A DNA stretch of 64,000 nucleotides from Bacillota bacterium (lineage in GTDB: Bacteria > Bacillota > Clostridia > Oscillospirales > Ruminococcaceae). The stretch covers positions 1 through 64,000 of the forward strand of contig JAEZVA010000057.1 of NCBI GenBank assembly GCA_023443315.1, written 5' to 3'. Below, one piece after another: positions 25,379-35,890 of the stretch (positions within the stretch are counted from its first letter, which is position 1; every line of letters begins with the position of its first letter). The notes below the pieces were generated by a model. That model saw only the letters and a program-made list of their open reading frames with translations, searched no databases and had not been told where the DNA came from. A program made the position numbers and the translations under genes.

Positions 25379-26308
25379 ATGGGACCTTATATCATTGGCG
25401 CACTGCTAATCCTGGTGTTTATTATTGCGGTGTCAAACATAAAGATTGTACCGCAGGCGACCGCATTTGTTGTGGAGCGTTTGGGCGCGTACAAATGTAC
25501 ATGGGAGACTGGTCTTCATTTTAAGGTTCCGTTCATTGATCGCGTAGCAAAGCGTGTCACCCTAAAGGAGCAGGTTGCAGACTTTAAGCCTCAGCCGGTT
25601 ATTACCAAGGACAATGTAACAATGCAGATTGACACCGTGGTGTTCTTCTACATCACCGACCCGAAGCTGTATGCCTACGGTGTGGACAGACCGCTTGCGG
25701 CCATCGAACTGCTCTCGGCTACCACCCTGCGTAATATTATCGGTGATATGGAACTTGACGCGACCCTTTCTTCGCGCGATTCGATTAACACCAAAATTAC
25801 CACAATTCTTGACATTGCCACTGATAAGTGGGGCATTAAGGTTACCCGTGTGGAGCTGAAAAACATTCTTCCGCCGCGTGAGATTCAAGACGCGATGGAG
25901 AAGCAGATGAAGGCGGAGCGTGAGCGTCGTCAATCGATCCTGCGCGCCGAGGGTGAAAAGCACAGCCAGATCCTTGTCGCCGAAGGCGAGCGCGAATCCG
26001 CGATCCTGCGTGCACAGGCGGAGAAAGAATCTGCCATCCTGCGCGCGGACGCGGTAAGAGAGCAAAAGATTCGTGAAGCACAGGGCGAAGCCCAGTCGAT
26101 TATGATGGTGCAAACGGCGATGGCCGACAGTATTAAGCTGTTAAACGAGTCCGCTCCCTCCGACCGCATCCTTACCCTCAAGAGCTTCGAGGCGTTTATC
26201 AAGGCGTGTGACGGAAAGTCGACTAAGATCATCATCCCATCCGAGCTGCAGTCGCTGGGCGGTCTTGCCGCATCGGTAAAAGAGCTGATGAGTGACGCCA
26301 AAGAATAG
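25379..26308 (+). CDS. SPFH/stomatin-like protein (QmcA/YbbK type)
   Basis: A 309-residue membrane-anchored scaffold. One N-terminal helix (about 3-24) precedes an SPFH/band-7 domain: VVERLGAYKCTWETGLHFKVPF and VTMQIDTVVFFYITDP. A long Glu/Arg/Ala-rich coiled coil (about 180-250) drives oligomer formation, and the C-terminal half has ILTLKSFEAF. The pairing with NfeD is standard and suggests a role in membrane microdomains or membrane protein quality control. Confidence 0.92.
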   Translation: MGPYIIGALLILVFIIAVSNIKIVPQATAFVVERLGAYKCTWETGLHFKVPFIDRVAKRVTLKEQVADFKPQPVITKDNVTMQIDTVVFFYITDPKLYAYGVDRPLAAIELLSATTLRNIIGDMELDATLSSRDSINTKITTILDIATDKWGIKVTRVELKNILPPREIQDAMEKQMKAERERRQSILRAEGEKHSQILVAEGERESAILRAQAEKESAILRADAVREQKIREAQGEAQSIMMVQTAMADSIKLLNESAPSDRILTLKSFEAFIKACDGKSTKIIIPSELQSLGGLAASVKELMSDAKE

Positions 26309-26377
26309 CTAACTGCACAATCCCCGCGCAGACCAGTCTCTGTTTTTGGTGCAACGAAACGATTTTGCCGCCGCCGC

Positions 26378-26406
26378 TTGTTTTTATCACTGCAATAGAT
26401 TAAACT
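26378..26406 (+). promoter_or_regulatory. Possible promoter of the purE-upstream RNA
   Basis: TTGTTT (26378-26383) and TAAACT (26401-26406), 17-bp spacer. Transcription would begin near 26413. Confidence 0.4.
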
Positions 26407-26439
26407 ATAACTCTAAGCTAGTTATTGTAATATTGTGGC

Positions 26440-26620
26440 GAGGCGGCACAAAGTCCGCATCACATATGTTTCGGAGGCTTGTGCGATATGAACCATATGG
26501 GCGTGTTCTGGCACAATAAAATCAGGTGTAGGGGTTGCAGTACGCACAGCGGCTGCAGAGTCCTTGGCACACCTGCATCCGAAAGCAGAAACACTGATGC
26601 TGCGCGCGCTTTCAAGTAAC
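26440..26620 (+). ncRNA. ssrS: Structured RNA before purE, 6S RNA candidate
   Basis: The 384-base gap before purE holds a long rod-like fold. Pairs in order from outside: GGAGGC/GCTTTC and GTGCG/CGCGC (26473-26485 with 26603-26613), GTGTTCTGGC/GCAGAAACAC (26503-26512 with 26585-26594), an open bubble (26513-26522 opposite 26576-26584), CAGGTGT/ACACCTG (26523-26529 with 26569-26575), and an apical TGCAG/CTGCA stem. A rod with a central bubble and apical hairpin, followed by its own terminator, fits 6S RNA, and 6S genes lie next to purine genes in several lineages. A riboswitch for the pur operon is the alternative. The gene symbol is tentative. Confidence 0.4.
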
Positions 26621-26621
26621 C

Positions 26622-26657
26622 ATAGGCTATGGCGTAACACGCCATAGCCTATTTTTG
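26622..26657 (+). terminator. Strong intrinsic terminator before purE
   Basis: A perfect 14-bp stem, ATAGGCTATGGCGT (26622-26635) and ACGCCATAGCCTAT (26639-26652), 3-base loop, then TTTTTGTTTT. It lies 36 bases before purE, so it ends the upstream RNA or acts as an attenuator. Confidence 0.92.
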
Positions 26658-26692
26658 TTTTATCAGTAAATAAACGGAAGGATGGGTTTAGC

Positions 26693-27199
26693 ATGCAAAC
26701 CAAAAGCAAAAAGGTAGCAGTCGTTATGGGCAGCGACAGCGACCTTGCAACGATGCAGGGAACCTTAAAAACACTGGATCGATTTGGGGTGGAGTACACC
26801 GTAAGGGTGATGAGCGCACATCGTACACCTGCCAGGGCGTGCGCGTTTGCACAGGACGCACGCAAAAACGGTTATGGGGTCATCATCGCGGCGGCGGGTA
26901 AGGCGGCGCACTTGGCGGGCGTTCTCGCCGCACACACCACACTGCCGGTTATCGGCGTTCCGATTAAGGCGTCGCTCGAGGGGCTTGACGCGCTGCTTTC
27001 CACCGTGCAGATGCCAAAAGGCGTGCCTGTGGCAACCGTAGCCATCGACGGCGCGGTGAATGCCGCCATTCTCGCGGTGCAGATGCTGGGCATCTATGAC
27101 GCAGGGCTAGAGCAAAAGCTGGCGGAGGAAAAACAAGCGATGGAACAGGGCGTACTCGCGGCGGAACAGGCCGTGGAGGACAAGCTTAAGCTACGCTGA
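26693..27199 (+). CDS. purE: N5-carboxyaminoimidazole ribonucleotide mutase
   Basis: A 168-residue PurE. The motifs MGSDSDLATMQ, SAHRTP and AAAGKAAHLAGVLAAHT are those of class I enzymes, which rearrange N5-CAIR made by PurK. No purK is in this operon. The last 25 residues are a helical Glu/Ala/Lys-rich tail. GGAAGGATG lies about 9 bases before the ATG. It opens the purine operon. Confidence 0.95.
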   Translation: MQTKSKKVAVVMGSDSDLATMQGTLKTLDRFGVEYTVRVMSAHRTPARACAFAQDARKNGYGVIIAAAGKAAHLAGVLAAHTTLPVIGVPIKASLEGLDALLSTVQMPKGVPVATVAIDGAVNAAILAVQMLGIYDAGLEQKLAEEKQAMEQGVLAAEQAVEDKLKLR

Positions 27200-27279
27200 A
27201 CCCGAACAGAATAGAAACGACAGGGATTCACGCCGAAAGGAACAATCCGTTTGGCATAAGAAAGGAAAGGGCAACAAAC

Positions 27280-27990
27280 ATGCAGAAGTTAAACCAGCTT
27301 TACGAGGGCAAGGCCAAAAAGGTATTCGCAACCGACGACGCACAGCTTTATATCGTGGACTACAAGGACGACGCGACCGCCTTTAACGGGCTAAAAAAGG
27401 GTACCATATTGGGCAAGGGCATTATCAACAATCGCGTGACCAACCACCTAATGAAGATGCTTGAGACAAAGGGCATCCCCACCCATCTTGTCAAAGAGCT
27501 TTCCGAGCGCGAGACGCTGGTGAAGAAGGTCTCGATTGTTCCGATTGAGGTGATTGTACGCAACATCGCGGCGGGCTCGCTCTCTAAGCGCCTTGGCATC
27601 GCCGAGGGAACCAAGCTTGCAAGCACGGTGCTCGAGTACTGCTACAAGGACGACGAACTGGGCGACCCGATGATTAACGACTACCACATCGCGGCGATGA
27701 AGCTTGCCACAAAGGACGAGCTTGAGGTCATTGCGGATTACTCCTTTAAGGTCAACGACATCCTTGCCGAGTACCTGAAGGATCTCGGCATTGAGCTAAT
27801 CGACTTTAAATTGGAGTTTGGTCGCCTTGACGACGGAACCATCGTGCTCGCGGATGAGATAAGCCCCGACACCTGCCGCTTCTGGGACAGCAAGACGGGC
27901 GAAAAGCTGGATAAGGATCGCTTCCGCCGTGACCTTGGCGGGGTAGAGGACGCATATCAGGAGATTATGAAGCGGCTGCTCGGCGAATAA
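27280..27990 (+). CDS. purC: SAICAR synthase
   Basis: A 236-residue enzyme of normal length that joins aspartate to CAIR with ATP. It begins QKLNQLYEGKAKKVF, with RNIAAGSLSKRLG and LIDFKLEFG followed by LADEISPDTCRFWD. GAAAGGAAAGG precedes the start. Second gene of the purine operon. Confidence 0.97.
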   Translation: MQKLNQLYEGKAKKVFATDDAQLYIVDYKDDATAFNGLKKGTILGKGIINNRVTNHLMKMLETKGIPTHLVKELSERETLVKKVSIVPIEVIVRNIAAGSLSKRLGIAEGTKLASTVLEYCYKDDELGDPMINDYHIAAMKLATKDELEVIADYSFKVNDILAEYLKDLGIELIDFKLEFGRLDDGTIVLADEISPDTCRFWDSKTGEKLDKDRFRRDLGGVEDAYQEIMKRLLGE

Positions 27991-28090
27991 GTGGGTTTGG
28001 GAATACTTACTTTATCATGACGGCAGCGTGTTCCCCTTCCGGCGTGGGGAGAACAAAGCGCCGTGCCGGAGAAATGGCAGGTAGGACGAA

Positions 28091-29536
28091 ATGTTTGATA
28101 CCATAAAAGAAGAATGCGGTGTGTTTGGCATCTATTCCGAGCAGCGCGGACCAGTAGCCGCAAGTGCTTATTTTGCGCTATATGCGCTGCAGCACCGTGG
28201 GCAGGAAAGCTGCGGTATCGTTGTAAACGACGACGGTGTTATGCGCACCCACCGAGACATCGGGCTAGTGCCCGAGGTGTTTACGGCAGATGCACTGACT
28301 AAGCTTGGCGAGGGCAATATGGCGGTGGGTCATGTGCGGTACTCCACTACGGGGGGGCAGAGCAGAACCAACGCGCAGCCCCTTGTCATACAACACGTAA
28401 AGGGCAAGATGGTGCTTGCCCATAACGGGAACCTGGTGAACGCGGGTGCCCTGCGCGAGGAGCTTGAGATGGGCGGCGCTATCTTTCACAGCACCAACGA
28501 CACCGAGGTCATCGCCTACATCATCACACAGGCGCGCATCAACACCCCCAGCATCGAGGCAGCGCTCGAGCAGGCGATGCACCGGATTAAGGGGGCGTAT
28601 TCGCTGATTGTGATGTCGCCGCAAAAGCTGATAGCCGCGCGCGACCCAAACGGCTTTCGCCCGCTTTGCATGGGCAGACGCGGCTCGGATGTGGTGTTTG
28701 CGTCCGAAAGCTGTGCGCTGGATAGCTTAGGTGCCGAGTTTGTGCGTGACCTTGACCCCGGCGAGATTGTGGTGGTGGACAAAAAGAAGGGGCTGCGCAG
28801 CATCCGCACCCACTGCACAGAGGGTAACAAGGGCAACCTGTGCGTGTTTGAGTTTATCTACTTTGCGCGCCCCGATTCGGTGATAGAGGGCGCCTCGGTA
28901 CACGGCGCACGTCTGCGCGCGGGCGCATACCTTGCGCTTGAACACCCCGTACAGGCGGATGTGGTGGTGGGCGTGCCCGATTCGGGGCTAGACGCTGCCA
29001 TCGGCTACTCCCGTCAGTCGGGTATTCCCTACGGCATCGGGCTGATTAAAAACCGGTATGTCGGCAGAACCTTTATCCAGCCCTCGCAGGAGCAGCGCGA
29101 GGACGCGGTGCGCATTAAGCTCAACGTGCTAAAAGAAACGGTAAACGGCAAGCGCGTGGTGCTTGTGGATGACTCCATCGTCCGCGGTACAACCAGCGCG
29201 CGCATTGTGCATCTCATCCGCGAGGCGGGTGCAAGGGAGATTCACATGCGCATCTCAGCACCGCCCTTTATCAACCCCTGCTACTTCGGCACCGACATCG
29301 ACAGCAAGGATAACCTGATTGCCTGCAAGATGACCGTGCCCGAAATAGCAGCGGAGATTGGTGTAGACTCTTTGGGCTTTATTAGTGTAGATAACGCAAA
29401 AAAGATAGCCGAAAGTGCGCGCTGCGGCTTCTGCACCGGCTGCTTTACCGGGGAGTACCCCGTCGAGCCGCCCAAGGACATCCGAAAGGATAAGTTCGAG
29501 CTGCGCATCGGCGAAAAAGGCGAGGCATCCGATTAA
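28091..29536 (+). CDS. purF: Amidophosphoribosyltransferase
   Basis: A 481-residue PurF, first enzyme of purine synthesis. The glutaminase nucleophile is the cysteine of EECGVFGIYS after a short propeptide. The PRPP site reads VVLVDDSIVRGTTSARI. Late cysteines in ARCGFCTGCFTGEYP fit the 4Fe-4S cluster of the Bacillus-type enzyme, so the protein should be oxygen-sensitive. A 100-base gap separates it from purC. Confidence 0.97.
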   Translation: MFDTIKEECGVFGIYSEQRGPVAASAYFALYALQHRGQESCGIVVNDDGVMRTHRDIGLVPEVFTADALTKLGEGNMAVGHVRYSTTGGQSRTNAQPLVIQHVKGKMVLAHNGNLVNAGALREELEMGGAIFHSTNDTEVIAYIITQARINTPSIEAALEQAMHRIKGAYSLIVMSPQKLIAARDPNGFRPLCMGRRGSDVVFASESCALDSLGAEFVRDLDPGEIVVVDKKKGLRSIRTHCTEGNKGNLCVFEFIYFARPDSVIEGASVHGARLRAGAYLALEHPVQADVVVGVPDSGLDAAIGYSRQSGIPYGIGLIKNRYVGRTFIQPSQEQREDAVRIKLNVLKETVNGKRVVLVDDSIVRGTTSARIVHLIREAGAREIHMRISAPPFINPCYFGTDIDSKDNLIACKMTVPEIAAEIGVDSLGFISVDNAKKIAESARCGFCTGCFTGEYPVEPPKDIRKDKFELRIGEKGEASD

Positions 29537-29598
29537 GGCAATAACAAAGGGCGGCGGTTTGACAGAAATGGCGAAACTGCGGAAAGGCGTGACAATAA

Positions 29599-30633
29599 AT
29601 GAAAAGCTACAGCGAAAGCTATAAAGAGGCGGGGGTAGACGTAACCGCGGGCTACCGTGCCGTTGAGCTGATGAAGAATGCGGTGTCCTCCACCTTTACA
29701 AAAGGGGTGCTCTCTGGTCTGGGCGGGTTCGGCGGATTGTTTGAGCTCGACCTTACCGGCATTCAAAGGCCGGTGCTCGTGTCGGGAACCGACGGGGTGG
29801 GAACCAAGCTCAAGCTTGCGTTTTTGCTAGACAAGCACGACACCGTGGGCATAGACTGTGTTGCAATGTGCGTCAACGACATCGTGTGCGCGGGCGCAAA
29901 GCCGCTGGTGTTTTTGGATTATATCGCCCTTGGCAAAAACGTGCCTGAGCGGGTTGCCACCATTGTATCGGGCGTTGCCGAAGGCTGCCGTCAGGCAGGG
30001 TGCGCCCTTGTGGGCGGCGAAACCGCTGAGATGCCCGGGTTTTACGCCGCAGACGAGTACGACCTTGCGGGGTTTTCGGTGGGCGTTGTGGATAAATCGC
30101 GCATACTCGATAACACAAGCGTCCGCGAGGGGGATGTAATCCTTTCCCTTGCGTCGTCGGGTGTGCATTCCAACGGCTTTTCTTTGGTGCGCAAGGTGTT
30201 TGATGTGGAGAACAGCGACCTAAACCGCCACTACGCCGAGCTTGGCGCGACGCTGGGCGAAACACTGCTTACCCCCACCCGCATCTATGTCAAGGCGGTG
30301 CTCGCATTGGCTGAGCGGGTCAGTATCAAGAGCATTAGCCACATCACAGGCGGCGGCTTTTACGAGAACATTCCCCGCGCATTGCCCGATGGGCTAACTG
30401 CACGCATCGACAGGCAGAGCCTAACCGTACCGCCCATCTTTGAGCTGATTCAAAAGACCGGCGGCATTGACGAGCGCGATATGTTCAACACCTTTAACAT
30501 GGGTACGGGCATGTGCATCCTAGTTGCCAAACAGGATGTAGACATGGCGATTACCGTACTTACAGAGGCGGGCGAAAGACCAGCTGTAATCGGCGAGGTT
30601 ATTTCGGGTGACGAGGGCGTCGTCATTCGGTAA
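29599..30633 (+). CDS. purM: AIR synthase
   Basis: A 344-residue PurM that closes FGAM to AIR with ATP. It begins YKEAGVDVTAGYRAVELM, followed by VSGTDGVGTKLKLAF, GGETAEMPGFY and HITGGGFYENIPRAL. Length and motifs are standard. GCGGAAAGG lies upstream of the ATG. Confidence 0.97.
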   Translation: MKSYSESYKEAGVDVTAGYRAVELMKNAVSSTFTKGVLSGLGGFGGLFELDLTGIQRPVLVSGTDGVGTKLKLAFLLDKHDTVGIDCVAMCVNDIVCAGAKPLVFLDYIALGKNVPERVATIVSGVAEGCRQAGCALVGGETAEMPGFYAADEYDLAGFSVGVVDKSRILDNTSVREGDVILSLASSGVHSNGFSLVRKVFDVENSDLNRHYAELGATLGETLLTPTRIYVKAVLALAERVSIKSISHITGGGFYENIPRALPDGLTARIDRQSLTVPPIFELIQKTGGIDERDMFNTFNMGTGMCILVAKQDVDMAITVLTEAGERPAVIGEVISGDEGVVIR

Positions 30634-30656
30634 ACAAAACGGCGGGGGAATAGACG

Positions 30657-31262
30657 ATGGTACAGATAGCGGTACTGGTGTCGGGCTCAGGCACCAACCT
30701 GCAGGCGTTAATCGACCGGCAAGGCGACAACCTTTACGGCAATATCGCGCTTGTGGTATCCAGCAAGGCGGATGCCTTTGCACTGGAGCGCGCAAAGCGG
30801 CACGGCATTGCTACAGCGGTGGTGGAGCGCAAGGCGCATTCATCGCCACAGGCGTTTGATAGCGCCCTGCTTGCGGTACTTATGCAGCACGACATCTCGC
30901 TTGTGGTGCTAGCGGGTTTTTTGTGCATCCTTGGCAACGAGCTGGTAAGCGCCTACCGCGACCGCATTGTAAACGTGCACCCGTCGCTGATACCGTCCTT
31001 TTGTGGCGACGGCTTTTATGGTCTGCGGGTTCATAAGGCGGCACTCGATTACGGCGTTAAGGTAACGGGTGCCACCGTACATCTCGTAAACGAGATTACC
31101 GACGGCGGGCGCATCCTGCTGCAAAAGGCGGTGGAGATTTCGGACGACGACACCCCCGAGACGCTGCAGCGCCGTGTGATGGAGCAGGCGGAGTGGGATA
31201 TTCTGCCCCGCGGTGTCGCCATGCTATGCCGTCAGATTTCGGGGCAAACGGGTTTGGAGTAA
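30657..31262 (+). CDS. purN: GAR transformylase (formyl-THF dependent)
   Basis: A 201-residue PurN. VLVSGSGTNLQALID opens the protein. The catalytic Asn-His pair lies in NVHPSLIPSFCG and the aspartate in NEITDGGRILLQ. It transfers a formyl group from 10-formyl-THF to GAR. CGGGGGAA precedes the start. Confidence 0.96.
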   Translation: MVQIAVLVSGSGTNLQALIDRQGDNLYGNIALVVSSKADAFALERAKRHGIATAVVERKAHSSPQAFDSALLAVLMQHDISLVVLAGFLCILGNELVSAYRDRIVNVHPSLIPSFCGDGFYGLRVHKAALDYGVKVTGATVHLVNEITDGGRILLQKAVEISDDDTPETLQRRVMEQAEWDILPRGVAMLCRQISGQTGLE

Positions 31263-31281
31263 ACGATAAAGGAGAAACAGC

Positions 31282-31776
31282 ATGATACAGTCGGGTGAGG
31301 TGCTTCGTTTTGCGCAGGCGGCGGATATCAAAACGCTGATAAAGCTGCGCATCGAATTCTTGGATGAGGATTACGGCGGTCTAACACTTCAGCAAAAAGA
31401 GACGATAGCAGCACAGCTGGGGGACTATTTTATCCTGCATCTCGGGCGGGACTGCTTTGTCCCTTTGCTCGAGCTTGACGGTCGCGTGGTATCTACCGCG
31501 ATGCTTGTGTTGTACGAAAGACCTGCAAACCCATCCTTTCCCACAGGCAAAACCGGCATGCTGTACAGCGTTTATACGCTGCCCGCGCATCGGCGCAAGG
31601 GGTATAGCACCCGTGTGCTGAAGTCGCTGATACAAAAGGCAAGGGAGCTGGGCGCTTCCTACATCGACCTTTCCGCCTCAAAGGACGGAAAGCCGCTGTA
31701 CGAGCTGCTGGGCTTTACCGAGCCGCAGTCCCGCTATACCGAGATGCGGTTAAACCTGTTAGAGAAGGAAGGATGA
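31282..31776 (+). CDS. GNAT-family N-acetyltransferase inside the pur operon
   Basis: A 164-residue acetyltransferase. The acetyl-CoA site is in TLPAHRRKGYSTRVLKSL, and the C-terminal part is YELLGFTEPQSRY. AAAGGAGAAA precedes the ATG at 31282. It is embedded between purN and the IMP cyclohydrolase gene with short gaps, so it is co-transcribed. The substrate is unknown and there is no known purine step for it. Confidence 0.85.
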   Translation: MIQSGEVLRFAQAADIKTLIKLRIEFLDEDYGGLTLQQKETIAAQLGDYFILHLGRDCFVPLLELDGRVVSTAMLVLYERPANPSFPTGKTGMLYSVYTLPAHRRKGYSTRVLKSLIQKARELGASYIDLSASKDGKPLYELLGFTEPQSRYTEMRLNLLEKEG

Positions 31777-31781
31777 CAACG

Positions 31782-32495
31782 ATGAAAGGCATCGATATTG
31801 CTAAGGAGCTTAGGTCCAACCCGTATCCAGGTAGGGGTATTTTAATCGGTAAAAGTGAGGACGGCATGCACGCCGTTATCGCCTACTTTATTATGGGACG
31901 CAGCGAGAACAGCCGCAACCGCGTGTTTGTGGAGTGTGATGGTGGGATACGCACCCAAGCGTTTGATGAGAGCAAGCTTTCTGACCCCTCGCTTATCATC
32001 TACGCGCCGGTGCGGGTGCTTAGTAACACCACCATCGTCACCAACGGCGACCAGACCGACACCGTCTACGAATACCTCCTGCGCGGTGCGGGCTTTGAAG
32101 ACGCCCTACGCACCCGTACCTTTGAGCCGGACGCGCCGAACTTCACCCCCCGCATATCGGGGCTTGTTACCCGAACGGACGGGGATTTTGCGTACAAGCT
32201 GTCGATACTAAAAAGCGATGAGCACAACCCCGCATCCGCCGAGCGGTTTTTCTTTGAGTACCCCGAGCCGATGGCGGGCGAGGGACGTCTGATTCACACC
32301 TACCGCTGTGACGGCGACCCCATCCCGTCCTTTGAAGGCGAGCCAAAACGTGTGGCGCTCACAGGCGGCATCGACGAGCTGACCGCGCTTTTGTGGAAAA
32401 ACCTAGACGAAAACAATAAGGTTTCGCTGTTTGTACGCACCATAGCGCTTGCTACTGGGGACGTACAGTCGCGCATCATCAATAAAAATCAATAA
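31782..32495 (+). CDS. IMP cyclohydrolase, stand-alone PurO-type
   Basis: A 237-residue protein of the archaeal-type IMP cyclohydrolase family. It begins ELRSNPYPGRGILIG, with YFIMGRSENSRNRVF and the inner segment YAPVRVLSNTTIVTNGDQTDT. It does the last step, FAICAR to IMP, which in most bacteria is the N-terminal half of PurH. The ATG at 31782 has AAGGAAGG 9 bases upstream; an ATG at 31773 touches that SD. Confidence 0.85.
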   Translation: MKGIDIAKELRSNPYPGRGILIGKSEDGMHAVIAYFIMGRSENSRNRVFVECDGGIRTQAFDESKLSDPSLIIYAPVRVLSNTTIVTNGDQTDTVYEYLLRGAGFEDALRTRTFEPDAPNFTPRISGLVTRTDGDFAYKLSILKSDEHNPASAERFFFEYPEPMAGEGRLIHTYRCDGDPIPSFEGEPKRVALTGGIDELTALLWKNLDENNKVSLFVRTIALATGDVQSRIINKNQ

Positions 32496-32516
32496 TCGAA
32501 AGGCGGGATACACCGA

Positions 32517-33698
32517 ATGTCTGCTACCCAGATGGAACTCAAATACGGCTGCAACCCAAACCAAAAGCCCGCGCGTATCTTTATTGACGACCAGACGGCG
32601 CTTCCTATCGAGGTGCTATGCGGAAGACCGGGATACATCAACCTGCTCGATGCCTTTAACGGCTGGCAACTTGTCAAAGAACTTAAGGCAGCGACGGGGC
32701 TACCCGCCGCGACTAGCTTTAAGCACGTTAGTCCCGCAGGTGCCGCGGTGGGCGTCCCCCTTGACGGCCTGCTACGCAAGATCTATTTTGTGGACGACAT
32801 CCAGCTTTCGCCGCTTGCCGCCGCCTATGCCCGCGCTAGGGGCGCCGACCGCATGTCGTCGTTTGGCGATTTTATCGCGCTTTCCGACTGTTGCGACGTA
32901 CCCACCGCCCGACTGATAGCAAAAGAGGTGTCAGACGGCGTCATCGCACCCGGGTACGAGCCCGAGGCACTAGAGATATTAAAAGCCAAACGCAAGGGCA
33001 GCTACAACATTGTGCAGATTGACCCCGAATACATCCCCCAGCCCCTTGAGCGCAAGCAGGTGTACGGCATTACCTTTGAACAGGGTAGAAACGAGCTTGT
33101 GATAGACGATGCGCTGCTAAGCACCATCGTCACCGAGAACAAGACTCTGCCCGACAGCGCAAAGCGCGACCTAATTATCGCGCTGATTACGCTGAAGTAC
33201 ACCCAGTCAAATTCGGTGTGCTACGCCTATGACGGTCAGGCCATCGGCATTGGCGCGGGTCAGCAGTCGCGCATCCACTGCACCCGTCTTGCGGGCAGTA
33301 AGGCGGATAACTGGTTCTTGCGCCAGCACCCGAAGGTGCTTGGTCTAAGCTTTAAGCAAGGGCTTGGGCGCGCCGACCGCGACAACGCCATCGACGTGTA
33401 TATCTCGGAGGAGTGCGACGACGTGCTGGCGGAGGGAAGATGGCAGGGCGTATTTGCCCAAAGACCAGAGCGGCTTACATTAGACGAAAAGCGCGAGTGG
33501 CTAAATGGCATGACGGGTGTAGCCCTTGGCAGTGACGCGTTCTTTCCGTTTGGAGATAACATCGAGCGCGCGCACAAAAGCGGCGTGAGCTACATCGCAC
33601 AGCCCGGCGGCTCCATCCGCGACGACAACGTCATCGAGGTGTGTAACCGCTACGGCATCGTGATGGCGTTTACGGGTATTCGGCTGTTTCACCATTAA
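32517..33698 (+). CDS. AICAR formyltransferase, stand-alone
   Basis: A 393-residue protein equal to the C-terminal half of PurH. It carries the SFKHVSPAGAA motif with the catalytic Lys-His pair, GADRMSSFGDF and GQQSRIHCTRLAG. It formylates AICAR to FAICAR. The cyclohydrolase domain is missing and is supplied by the gene just upstream. GAAAGGCGGG precedes the start. Confidence 0.93.
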   Translation: MSATQMELKYGCNPNQKPARIFIDDQTALPIEVLCGRPGYINLLDAFNGWQLVKELKAATGLPAATSFKHVSPAGAAVGVPLDGLLRKIYFVDDIQLSPLAAAYARARGADRMSSFGDFIALSDCCDVPTARLIAKEVSDGVIAPGYEPEALEILKAKRKGSYNIVQIDPEYIPQPLERKQVYGITFEQGRNELVIDDALLSTIVTENKTLPDSAKRDLIIALITLKYTQSNSVCYAYDGQAIGIGAGQQSRIHCTRLAGSKADNWFLRQHPKVLGLSFKQGLGRADRDNAIDVYISEECDDVLAEGRWQGVFAQRPERLTLDEKREWLNGMTGVALGSDAFFPFGDNIERAHKSGVSYIAQPGGSIRDDNVIEVCNRYGIVMAFTGIRLFHH

Positions 33699-33757
33699 CC
33701 GCTGTTACGCGGCGCACCGTTTTGGGGCGCTGTTTTGGAAAGGATTTGACAAAAGCT

Positions 33758-35020
<1,263 letters not shown>

Positions 35021-35064
35021 TAGGACGGTACAACATCCTGTTACCGCCAAAAGGATAAAATGAT

Positions 35065-35120
35065 AATGTGCCATGGATTGCCCTCGCGTTTGGGGCGGTA
35101 TCCATGGCACATTGTTTTTT
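35065..35120. terminator. Terminator of the purine operon
   Basis: AATGTGCCATGGAT (35065-35078) pairs perfectly with ATCCATGGCACATT (35100-35113), with a GCCC/GGGC inner stem and GTTTTTT after it. Confidence 0.9.
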
Positions 35121-35154
35121 GCTATCCATTTTCAATAGTATCAGTACGCAAGCG

Positions 35155-35679
35155 TTACTTTTTCAGGGAGAGATAATCCTCCAAGGTAATGGCATACACC
35201 GTCGTGATGCCGTTTACTTCGTCGGGCAGTTCTGCTAGTAGCTTCATGTCGTTTTTCTGCGCCACTTTTTGAGAGGCAAGGTTTGTGTATTTCATATAGG
35301 AATAAACCTTACTAAGCCCGAGCGTATCAAACGCGTAGTTTCTACATGCTCGAGCCGCTTCGGTCGCATAGCCTTTTCCTGTGTGGGCCTTGTTAATATG
35401 GTAGCCTATCTCGGGCTCTAAGCTGCCGTTTATGTTCTGCATCGTAATCCCGCAATCGCCGATAAATAGGTTCGTTTCTTTTCGTACCGCCGCCCACAGC
35501 CCAAAGCCGTAGGTCTTATAGTTTTCAAGGTTCCACGCAATCCATCCTGTTGTTTTTTCTCTGGTAAACGGCTGGGGGTAGTGCTGCATCGACACGGGGT
35601 CGGAGAGTATCTCGTACAAAGCATCCACATCGTTCATCGTCAGTTCTCGCAGAATAAGTCTATCGGTTTCTAGCTTCAT
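35155..35679 (-). CDS. GNAT acetyltransferase, RimJ/RimL type
   Basis: A 174-residue acetyltransferase. LETDRLILRELTMNDVDALYEIL is the classic start of the RimJ/RimL group. PEIGYHINKAHTGKGYATEAARA is the acetyl-CoA site, and the C-terminal NLASQKVAQKNDMK is typical. Likely targets are protein N-termini or small amines. AAGGGGATTG precedes the start. It is a single gene converging on the purine operon. Confidence 0.9.
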   Translation of the reverse strand: MKLETDRLILRELTMNDVDALYEILSDPVSMQHYPQPFTREKTTGWIAWNLENYKTYGFGLWAAVRKETNLFIGDCGITMQNINGSLEPEIGYHINKAHTGKGYATEAARACRNYAFDTLGLSKVYSYMKYTNLASQKVAQKNDMKLLAELPDEVNGITTVYAITLEDYLSLKK

Positions 35680-35832
35680 GCAATCCCCTTCTTTTACGCG
35701 TTCATTCCGGCAATACGGTTCGATGCAGCCGCAATATCATCCCATATTCGTTACGCCATTATGCCACACACAATGCAGATAAGCAAGTGTTATGCCGAAT
35801 TGTTGTAGAAAAAAGGCATTTTAGACCGCAAG

Positions 35833-35890
35833 CAGGGCGGGCATGCCTCGTTGTCGGCACGGGCAAAACGCCCTGAAACACGAAAGGTGT
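35833..35890 (+). other. Hairpin-rich leader before the PBP gene
   Basis: The 274-base gap 35680-35953 contains CAGGGCG (35833-35839) pairing with CGCCCTG (35869-35875) around a TGCC/GGCA stem, followed by an ACAC-GAAAG-GTGT hairpin. There is no U-run. I see no match to a riboswitch consensus. Confidence 0.35.

Noticed and set aside
26488..26619. A 43-residue frame with CxxC-like cysteines before purE, SD-like GGAGG upstream
   Set aside because: It coincides with the nested helices of the structured RNA, and the GGAGG is itself an arm of the outer stem.
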